Assembly (NCBI GenBank): GCA_964480565.1
Contig: CAYZSU010000062.1
Location: 1 to 12,569, forward strand
Reading direction: 5' to 3'
DNA length: 12,569 bases
Source of the DNA: CAYZSU01 sp964480565
GTDB lineage: Bacteria; UBA10199; 2-02-FULL-44-16; JAAZCA01
Below are positions 6,951 through 12,569 of the stretch, one piece after another (within the stretch, counting starts at the first letter, position 1; each line of letters opens with the position of its first letter). Both the position numbers and the translations under genes were made by a program. The notes beneath the pieces are model-generated. The model made no database searches, was not told the origin of the DNA, and saw nothing but the letters and a program-made list of their open reading frames with translations.

Positions 6951-8645
6951 ATGATTAAACCATTAGGACTAAGAATGTTCCCTCAGTCGGGGATAAGGAC
7001 TGTTATAAATCCTGGAATATGTTCTATTCAATCAGGGTTAGATGGTTTTTCAATGGGGTGCTCTGCTATGCCAGCTAAATATTCTGTTGCTGGGGGTCGC
7101 TCATTTGGAGTGTGTTCATTGACAAGTAGTAATAGTTCAATTTCAGGTGGAGGTCGTAATACGACTAACTTAAGTTCTGTATTGAATGATACAGGGGTAA
7201 AGTTTGGAACAAGCGGCATTCGCGGTCTTGTTAGCGAATTGAGCGATAAAGTTGTATTTCAGGCTATGACAGCGTTTGCTTTGGATGGAATCGCACGAGG
7301 TAAGATAAATGCAGGAGATAGGATTTTGCTTGGAGGTGATTTACGTCCATCAACGCCACATTTAATGGGTATTGCTGCATCGGCATTTAAACATGCAGGC
7401 CTGGAGCCATTAAATGCAGGATTGCTCCCAACGCCAGCACTTGCACATTATGCAAGGGTTAACAATATGCCACTGATGGTTGTAACGGGTAGTCATATTC
7501 CGTTTGATCGTAATGGGTTAAAGCCATATTATTCAACGGGTGAAATATTAAAAACAGATGAAGTTAGTATTTTGAGCCATAACATTTCTTCAATGCCACA
7601 GCAGTTTCAAGAAACCCATTTGGAAGATTTGGATGATGTCAATGCATCTGTTACGCAGCTATATATTGATAGATATGTAAATGCATTTGGAAAAAATGCA
7701 TTACAGGGACAAACTTTAATATTTCAGGCTCATTCTGCGGTAGGTCGTGATATAATTCCTAGCTTGTTAAGGTCTTTGGGTGCAACTGTAGAAATTGTTG
7801 ATAGGCGAGATGAGTTTATGGCAGTTGATACAGAGGCTGTATTACCTGAACATATACAGGCTGTTCGTGGGTTTATGACGCAATATTCGAATGCAACTGC
7901 TTTCATTACAACGGATGGTGACAGTGATCGACCTTTCTTAGCGGATGAGCAAGGCAATATGATATCAGGTGATTCACTAGGTCTCATCGTATCCAGGCAG
8001 CTGGGTGCAGATGTCAATGTCATACCGATTAGTTCAAATAGTATTATAGATACACGTTTAGAGGGGGTTGTTCATACAAAAATTGGTTCCCCTTATGTTA
8101 TTGCAGAGATGTCAAATCACAGTGGCCGTGTTGTGGGTTGGGAAGCGAATGGCGGTTTTTTACTAGGGTCGGACATCGATATGGGTAATGGGTATACACT
8201 GCAATCATTGCCAACACGTGATGCTGTATTGCCTATTGTTGCAGCGCTCATTCGATCTAATGAGAAAAAAATTAACTTGAGTGAACTTCTAAAGTCTGAA
8301 GAAATTGATAGCCATGTACGCTCCAGCGGGCTTATTCGGGGTATTGAGAAGTTGGATAGTATGCGTATTTTATCTCCTTTACAGAGTGCCTCTACAGAAG
8401 ATCTACAGAATTTTATGATATCTCTGGGCGTGAGTGGGTTTAATGTAAGCCATGTGAATGCAACGGATGGCCTTCGTATTTATAGTGAAAAAGGCGAGGT
8501 TATTCATTTTCGACCATCAGGCAATGAACCTGCACTACGGTGTTATGCGGAGGCAGGAAGTGCAGAGCGTGCTGCATATTTAAGTGAACAAGCCTTAAAA
8601 GGCATAAATGAAATTGCAAAAAAAAAGGGTAGATATGTTTCATGA
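6951..8645 (+). CDS. manB: phosphomannomutase (phosphohexomutase family) with long N-terminal extension
   Basis: This enzyme interconverts mannose-6-phosphate and mannose-1-phosphate, possibly also the glucose phosphates. All catalytic elements are present: KFGTSGIRG (84-92), phospho-serine loop VVTGSHIPFDRNG with S181 (177-189), metal loop TDGDSDR (321-327), sugar-specificity loop WEANGG (397-402), and phosphate-binding loop RPSGNEPALR (521-530). Family members usually begin only a few residues before FGTSGIRG. Here about 80 Ser/Gly/Asn-rich residues precede it, making the protein 564 residues. The start has GGGGAG at 6936-6941, 9 bases upstream, and the extension is in frame and uninterrupted. 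It lies 54 bp after the degenerate paralogue, and its 3' end overlaps manA. The mannose assignment comes from the neighbours, and the symbol follows from that. Confidence 0.9.
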   Translation: MIKPLGLRMFPQSGIRTVINPGICSIQSGLDGFSMGCSAMPAKYSVAGGRSFGVCSLTSSNSSISGGGRNTTNLSSVLNDTGVKFGTSGIRGLVSELSDKVVFQAMTAFALDGIARGKINAGDRILLGGDLRPSTPHLMGIAASAFKHAGLEPLNAGLLPTPALAHYARVNNMPLMVVTGSHIPFDRNGLKPYYSTGEILKTDEVSILSHNISSMPQQFQETHLEDLDDVNASVTQLYIDRYVNAFGKNALQGQTLIFQAHSAVGRDIIPSLLRSLGATVEIVDRRDEFMAVDTEAVLPEHIQAVRGFMTQYSNATAFITTDGDSDRPFLADEQGNMISGDSLGLIVSRQLGADVNVIPISSNSIIDTRLEGVVHTKIGSPYVIAEMSNHSGRVVGWEANGGFLLGSDIDMGNGYTLQSLPTRDAVLPIVAALIRSNEKKINLSELLKSEEIDSHVRSSGLIRGIEKLDSMRILSPLQSASTEDLQNFMISLGVSGFNVSHVNATDGLRIYSEKGEVIHFRPSGNEPALRCYAEAGSAERAAYLSEQALKGINEIAKKKGRYVS

Positions 8646-9882
8646 TGTAGCAAATCAGGTAGTTCCGCTTGCAGGTGATAACTTTACGCCAGAAAAACGA
8701 ACGCCTTGGGGGGGATACGAAATTGGGAGATTAAAAGGAGCCGAGGGCCATCAGCTAATTGGTGAAGATTGGCAAGTGTCTGCTCACCCATTATTTCCCA
8801 GTATGGCATTGGTAACAGTGGATGGTCAGGCACGATCCGTCTCATTGCCGGAGTTGGTTGCGCAGCATCCAATAGATATTTTAGGTGCTCAAACGGCCAA
8901 TCGATTTAATAATGAATTTCCATTTTTAGTGAAGTTATTAAATTCTGGTTCTTGGAATAGACCTAAGGCTCAATTACAGTCAGTATTTGCGCAAATTGAT
9001 GCATCCATTGCAAGGGACATGTGTCAACGTTTGGGTGTCAATCAGCTAAGTGAGATGTTTGTTTGGAATAATCATGATCTATATCGCTCAATGCGCATTC
9101 TTATAAACGAATTTTCAAGCCAATCTGCATGGATGTTGCAGCTTAAGTCCATCTTTCAATCTATGGTTAATAAGAATTTATCCATTCAAATTCATCCATC
9201 GTCAGATTATAGTGGTTTAAAAGAGGGTCAGCATTCAAAAACAGAGGCTTGGTATATTGTGGATGCAGAAGATGGCGCAGGTCTTTATTTAGGCTTAAAA
9301 GCGGGTGTGTCAGAGGATATGTTGAGAGGTGCGCTGGAAGCTGGCAATGATATTACAGACATGCTTAATTTTCATCCTGTTTCTCCTGGGGATACTGTAT
9401 TTATTCCATCAGGGACAATTCATGCGATTGGAGCAGGGGTTACATTGATAGAGCCTCAAGAGACTTCAGCTACCACATATCGTGTATATGATTGGAACCG
9501 TGAGCCAAAACGTGAATTACGTGTCGATGATACATTGGCAGTAGTTGATTGGCATGCACCAAGAGGGGCTGCGTTAATTTCAGCGTTGAGCAGAGAAGCT
9601 ACTCCTGTTGCTGGTAAAGATGGATTGAATGTGTTAGTTGATGAAGATGAGTTCAGTTTGTATAAATTGAATTTAATGTCGGGTCAGTCCTACTCTGGTG
9701 ATACGAATGATGCTGTACAAAGTATAACAGTATTAAATGCGTCAGCTAAAATTCAGTTTGGGGAGGGTCAATCAGTGGTAGTAAAGCCTGCGCATTCAAT
9801 TGTGATTCCAGCCTCTGTTGGAACTTATGAAATAGAGAGCTTGCAGGGTGATAGCGATGTGTTGATTACAACTGTTCGTTAA
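8635..9882 (+). CDS. manA: mannose-6-phosphate isomerase, class I, with a large internal insertion
   Basis: This zinc-dependent cupin isomerase interconverts fructose-6-P and mannose-6-P. Numbered from the ATG at 8635 (415 residues), zinc ligands are Q185 and H187 in SIQIHP, E204 in KTEAWYI, and H263 in SGTIHAIG. TYRVYDWNR (281-289) carries the active-site arginine. EFPFLVKLL (94-102) normally runs into the QxHP motif within a few residues. Here about 75 extra residues (roughly 104-180) intervene, rich in hydrophobic and amphipathic stretches. In E. coli-type ManA the helical insertion lies after the QxHP motif, so this position is unusual. An ATG at 8608 is in frame, but 8635 has AGGG at 8626-8629 at good spacing and overlaps the upstream stop by only 11 bases, which suggests translational coupling. 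Confidence 0.92.
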   Translation: MFHDVANQVVPLAGDNFTPEKRTPWGGYEIGRLKGAEGHQLIGEDWQVSAHPLFPSMALVTVDGQARSVSLPELVAQHPIDILGAQTANRFNNEFPFLVKLLNSGSWNRPKAQLQSVFAQIDASIARDMCQRLGVNQLSEMFVWNNHDLYRSMRILINEFSSQSAWMLQLKSIFQSMVNKNLSIQIHPSSDYSGLKEGQHSKTEAWYIVDAEDGAGLYLGLKAGVSEDMLRGALEAGNDITDMLNFHPVSPGDTVFIPSGTIHAIGAGVTLIEPQETSATTYRVYDWNREPKRELRVDDTLAVVDWHAPRGAALISALSREATPVAGKDGLNVLVDEDEFSLYKLNLMSGQSYSGDTNDAVQSITVLNASAKIQFGEGQSVVVKPAHSIVIPASVGTYEIESLQGDSDVLITTVR

Positions 9883-9927
9883 ATGTAATAGTATTTATTT
9901 TAAATAATATAATAAAAGGAGAAAGGT

Positions 9928-10962
9928 ATGATAAATTTGGGGGCAATGAAAACAATATCTACAGGTGTGCCTGTTCATGGTGTAATCATGTGTGGTGGTG
10001 GTGGAACGCGATTGATGAATGGTTTAAAAGGACATATGGGTCAGGTTCCAGCTGCATATCGTGGAAATTTAGAAAAACAGTTTTTGCCATTGCTAGAACC
10101 AACGCAATCTATGTTAGCATCTACAGCAGGTAGATTGACTGGTAATCATGATGGATCACCAATTTTAAGCGATTCTCAAAGACTTTGGTTTGCGACAGGC
10201 GACCGCATGGTTGGTAAAATTCAAGCTGATTTAGGATTATCTAATAGTCGTCAAATTATTGGTGAGCCTGCGAGAAAAAATACATTTCCACCGATGGCGA
10301 CAATGGCAAAAATAATAGCAGAAAAGGATCCAGGCGCGGTTATTGTGACATTGCCTTCCGATCACTTGGTTTTTAGCGCGCAACAGTTTGTCGCTGATAT
10401 TCGAACAGCTGTTGGAGTGGCAGTAGAAACAGGTGGTTTAGTCACTTTTGGAATTACACCAACAGGGCCGTCATCTCAATATGGATATATTAAGCAAGGT
10501 GAACCTTTAGATTCAGAGGGTAAAGTCAATACGGTAGCTCAATTCACTGAAAAACCAGATGCGAGTACAGCACAAACTTGGTTGAATGAAGGGGGCTATT
10601 TGTGGAACAGCGGTATGTTTGTATGGCAAGCATCATCATTTTTAGATAAAATATCTCAATTTCAACCCGGTATATATGCATTGTTAAACAGTATATATGG
10701 TGGCAATGCGATTAATCATAATGATCCTGCTCAAGTGATCCAATTAGGTGCAATGAGCGCTTTTTTTTATGCCAATAATCCATCAAAAAATTCAGTAGAT
10801 TATAAAATAATGGAACCAGCTTCTCAGACTGGGGATGTTAAGGTTGTGCGCGCAGGATTTCAATGGCGTGACTTGGGCTCGTGGGAAGAAATTCAAGGCG
10901 CAATAGGTGAAGGTGAAATACAGCCAGCATCCTGGTTGGCGTCTATTTCTGAGAGCCTATAA
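9928..10962 (+). CDS. manC: mannose-1-phosphate guanylyltransferase (single-domain)
   Basis: This enzyme makes GDP-mannose from mannose-1-P and GTP. Nucleotidyltransferase signatures are clear: GVIMCGGGGTRL (18-29), EKQFLPL (49-55), EPARKNTFPP (113-122), LPSDHLV (142-148), SQYGYIKQG (183-191), FTEKPD (206-211), YLWNSGMFVW (224-233), SVDYKIMEP (289-297) and FQWRDLGSWEEI (311-322). The gap between GTRL and KQF is about 20 residues, where about 9 is usual, a small insertion next to the active site. At 344 residues it lacks the C-terminal isomerase cupin of bifunctional ManC/AlgA proteins, consistent with the separate manA upstream. AGGAG at 9917-9921 lies 6 bases before the ATG. It is the last gene of the operon and is followed by a strong terminator. 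Confidence 0.93.
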   Translation: MINLGAMKTISTGVPVHGVIMCGGGGTRLMNGLKGHMGQVPAAYRGNLEKQFLPLLEPTQSMLASTAGRLTGNHDGSPILSDSQRLWFATGDRMVGKIQADLGLSNSRQIIGEPARKNTFPPMATMAKIIAEKDPGAVIVTLPSDHLVFSAQQFVADIRTAVGVAVETGGLVTFGITPTGPSSQYGYIKQGEPLDSEGKVNTVAQFTEKPDASTAQTWLNEGGYLWNSGMFVWQASSFLDKISQFQPGIYALLNSIYGGNAINHNDPAQVIQLGAMSAFFYANNPSKNSVDYKIMEPASQTGDVKVVRAGFQWRDLGSWEEIQGAIGEGEIQPASWLASISESL

Positions 10963-10980
10963 ATAGTTGATGTTGTTTAT

Positions 10981-11018
10981 AAAAGCCATCCAATTGAGAT
11001 CGATTGGATGGCTTTTTT
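10981..11018 (+). terminator. intrinsic terminator after manC
   Basis: AAAAGCCATCCAAT (10981-10994) pairs perfectly with ATTGGATGGCTTTT (11003-11016) around an 8-base loop, and the T-run continues to 11018. The A-run on the 5' side lets it work in both directions. It ends 18-56 bases after the manC stop and closes the operon. Confidence 0.9.
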
Positions 11019-11149
11019 ATTGTTGTGTTTTTTTAAAAAAATAAAAGTATGGTCGCATTATTTATAGTAAATCGATCATTGCTACTTTGAAATATTTCGA
11101 TACATTAAATATATTTTCTAATTACCTTAAATACACAAGTTATGCGTGT

Positions 11150-11177
11150 TTGACAAGATAGAGGGGTGTGCTACAAA
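11150..11177 (+). promoter_or_regulatory. putative promoter for the downstream hypothetical gene
   Basis: TTGACA (11150-11155) is a perfect -35. After 16 bases comes TACAAA (11172-11177, 4/6 match), preceded by TG at 11169-11170, which gives an extended -10. Transcription would begin near 11184, leaving a leader of about 130 nt. Apart from the manC terminator, this site, a small palindrome GAAATATTTC (11089-11098) and the hairpin near 11254, nothing else was seen in 10963-11316. Confidence 0.5.
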
Positions 11178-11251
11178 AAAATATATGAATGAATATAGGG
11201 GTGAAAAATGTGCTGATCAGGTAAATATTATGCCAGCTTAGAATGTTAATT

Positions 11252-11286
11252 AAATAGCTAATTACAAATAATGTAATTAGCTGTTT
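11252..11286 (+). terminator. terminator-like hairpin in the leader of the hypothetical gene
   Basis: AGCTAATTAC (11256-11265) is exactly complementary to GTAATTAGCT (11273-11282) around a 7-base loop. A G-T pair and three A-T pairs extend it to 11252-11286, and a T/A-rich tract follows. The stem is AT-rich, so termination may be weak. It lies 30 bases upstream of the start codon, like the hairpin ahead of the gene at 5757. Confidence 0.45.
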
Positions 11287-11316
11287 TAATTTTAAAACCA
11301 ATGTTGAGGAGTACCT

Positions 11317-11844
11317 ATGCTTATACAACCAATAACGTCGATTAGCATGCTATCTGCAATACCACGCCCCATATATACTCGTCTGTCATCGTCAGCTTCT
11401 TTATTGCATACGAATGTTCCTGTTTCTTCAATATATTCTGATATTACATCAATTAATGTTAGGGATGTGCATGCCTTATTTAAAACAGGCCAATGCATAG
11501 AGAATTGCTCCCCTGATGTGAAACCTGCAGTAGCATTGATTCGATCGCTATTTGATCGATCAGTATCTATGCCTGGCATAATGGAAGAAATAAAAAGCCT
11601 TTTGAATAATTCTGATCTGAATATGAATGATACAGAAATGCTGCGCCTTTCCAATGTCATTGCATTAATGAGATTGGCAACCTTTGAAGCAGATGATACA
11701 TTAAAATCCAGTATTGATAATTTGGAAAGAGTGAGCTTCTACCATCGAGCGAGGGAGTTGGTTGAAAATATTGTTACGTCCGGATCGTTAGATAGTCCAT
11801 ATCGTTTTTCAACACATCTATTGCAGGTGGAGTTGGATGAGTGA
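11317..11844 (+). CDS. hypothetical protein, 3' end probably replaced by IS sequence
   Basis: Not recognised as a known family. The frame encodes 175 residues. The first 40 are rich in Ser, Ile and Pro, similar in style to the N-termini of the operon proteins upstream. From about residue 50 on it looks like a helical, soluble protein (ALIRSLFDRS near 67-76, MLRLSNVIALMRLATFEAD near 108-126). The start is well supported by GAGGAG at 11306-11311, 5 bases before ATG, with a promoter and leader upstream. The last four to six codons appear to lie inside the IS3 remnant, so the native protein was probably longer. A frame in the same phase resumes beyond the remnant at about 12106. Confidence 0.7.
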   Translation: MLIQPITSISMLSAIPRPIYTRLSSSASLLHTNVPVSSIYSDITSINVRDVHALFKTGQCIENCSPDVKPAVALIRSLFDRSVSMPGIMEEIKSLLNNSDLNMNDTEMLRLSNVIALMRLATFEADDTLKSSIDNLERVSFYHRARELVENIVTSGSLDSPYRFSTHLLQVELDE

Positions 11845-12105
11845 GTTTGTGAAGTGGTACAATGATGAGCATTTACATAGCGGGATAAAGTATGTGACAC
11901 CGTCTCAGCGTCACTCAGGGATGGATGATGCGATATTGGCGAAACGAAAAGAGGTCTATCAACTCGCCAAAAAAATCATCCAAATCGATGGTCAGGCCAG
12001 ACACGGGATTGGTCGGTTATCAGTACCGTGCATCTCAATCCAGAAAAAACAAAGGGGCAAAAAGTGGCGTAGTTTTTTTACATTAACGCGACAACTACCT
12101 TGACA
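11828..12105 (+). mobile_element. IS3-family insertion sequence remnant (right end only)
   Basis: The segment encodes the C-terminal end of an IS3-family transposase followed by about 33 bases of non-coding DNA that end in TTGACA. The last 18 bases read inward as TGTCAAGGTAGTTGTCGC, which fits a right terminal inverted repeat with the usual TG...CA termini. The right border is therefore about 12105, perhaps 12107. The left end, the orfA gene and most of the transposase are missing, so no target duplication can be scored. The left junction (about 11828) is where transposase similarity appears to begin, and it is approximate. Confidence 0.75.
11837..12072 (+). pseudogene. IS3-family transposase C-terminal fragment, frameshifted
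   Basis: EFVKWYNDEHLHSGIKYVTP starts this fragment and is the typical region after the catalytic glutamate of IS3 OrfB integrases. The DDE residues themselves are absent. After LAKK the first frame loses similarity at a run of seven A's (11969-11975). In the next frame the expected HPNRWSGQTRDWSVI, then HLNPEKTKGQKVA and a TAG stop (12070-12072), appear. One missing A explains this. The fragment is therefore both 5'-truncated and frameshifted, and cannot make an active transposase. Confidence 0.85.
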
Positions 12106-12569
12106 CATACCGTAGGCGATGCCTTCTTGACTGGCGGGACGAGCTGTATTTTAAGTATTATAGGTTCTCATATTTATCTAAATACTTCTCCTATAGCCAC
12201 AATTGCAGTAGGAGGTGCTGCTGCAGGTATATCTCTAAGTTTACGACGCATGCATCATGAGATGAATGCAATGGAAGTTATTGAATCGAGTAAAATAAAG
12301 CAAACAAATCATGCATCAGATTTAGCATCAGACTTGGGAGTGGTATTATACAGAACAGTTAAGGATAGTGTATTGTGGGCAATCCCATCTTCATTTGCAT
12401 ATTACTCTTTTGAAGGAGTGAGAGATATTTTATATTCTTTAAATAATGCAGGTATAAATTATGGTAGGTTAGGGGAAATGCTATGGAATAAAATTTGTGG
12501 CGTCGACCAAAGTATAAGAGAGTGTAAAATAGATTGTGTAAATGGTCCTAAAAGAGTTAGAAGAAGTAA
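12106..12569 (+). pseudogene. gene fragment lacking its 5' end, open at the window edge
   Basis: An open frame (codons in phase with 12106) runs from the IS right end to the last base without a stop. It has no credible start: the first ATG (12250) has no ribosome binding site, and the reading continues well upstream of it to the IS border. The product begins with a hydrophobic, Gly/Ala-rich stretch (FLTGGTSCILSIIG and TIAVGGAAAGISLS) that could be one or two membrane segments. A second apolar patch follows (VLWAIPSSFAYYSFEGV), then a basic, cysteine-containing tail. The family is not recognised. It is in the same phase as the gene at 11317, so it may be that gene's 3' half. Confidence 0.55.

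Noticed and set aside
8608..8634. Earlier ATG for manA at 8608
   Set aside because: It lacks a ribosome binding site and would add a lysine-rich leader encoded by the end of the upstream gene. The ATG at 8635 has AGGG at good spacing.
9908..9913. TATAAT just before manC as an internal promoter
   Set aside because: No -35 at suitable spacing, and it abuts the ribosome binding site in an AT-rich gap, so a chance match is likely.
12250..12569. Independent gene starting at the ATG at 12250
   Set aside because: No ribosome binding site, and the coding-like frame extends upstream to the IS border, which fits a gene fragment better.
1..12569. CRISPR array, tRNA or rRNA genes
   Set aside because: No regularly spaced repeats and no tRNA cloverleaf or rRNA segments were noticed on either strand by eye.

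Overview
The window looks like an AT-rich chromosomal segment of a gammaproteobacterium, possibly host-associated. The basis is a long PlsB-type glycerol-3-phosphate acyltransferase, moderately low GC, dispersed intergenic repeats, a decayed IS3-family element and an interrupted gene. The lineage is inference; the sequence alone does not name a species.

Layout. (1) Positions 1-862 hold no convincing gene. They contain a degenerate tandem duplication of about 118 bp, a highly foldable repeat element, a perfect 13-bp hairpin and a cluster of DnaA-box-like sites. (2) Positions 863-5377 (minus strand) hold a membrane sensor histidine kinase followed 54 bp later by plsB, probably one transcription unit. 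The gap between them carries a near-exact inverted copy of the repeat core seen at 264-287. (3) Positions 5378-5756 are a divergent control region. It has a promoter towards the kinase and a near-consensus promoter towards the right, plus an intrinsic terminator in the leader just upstream of the next gene. (4) Positions 5757-10962 (plus strand) form a four-gene GDP-mannose operon closed by a strong terminator. Its genes are a catalytically dead-looking phosphohexomutase paralogue, a phosphomannomutase with a long N-terminal extension, a mannose-6-phosphate isomerase with a large insertion, and a mannose-1-phosphate guanylyltransferase. (5) Positions 11150-12569 hold a promoter, a leader hairpin and an unrecognised gene. 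The 3' part of that gene runs into the remnant of an IS3-family element. A further open frame in the same reading frame continues beyond the remnant and off the window edge, so the two parts may be halves of one interrupted gene.

How the genes work together. ManA (fructose-6-P to mannose-6-P), ManB (mannose-6-P to mannose-1-P) and ManC (mannose-1-P to GDP-mannose) form a complete route to GDP-mannose, the donor for surface glycans. The first gene of the operon has the phosphohexomutase fold signature. It has lost the catalytic serine loop, the metal-binding loop and domain 4, so it is more likely a regulatory or structural partner than an enzyme. This pseudo-enzyme, together with the unusual extension and insertion in its neighbours, is the most interesting thing in the window.
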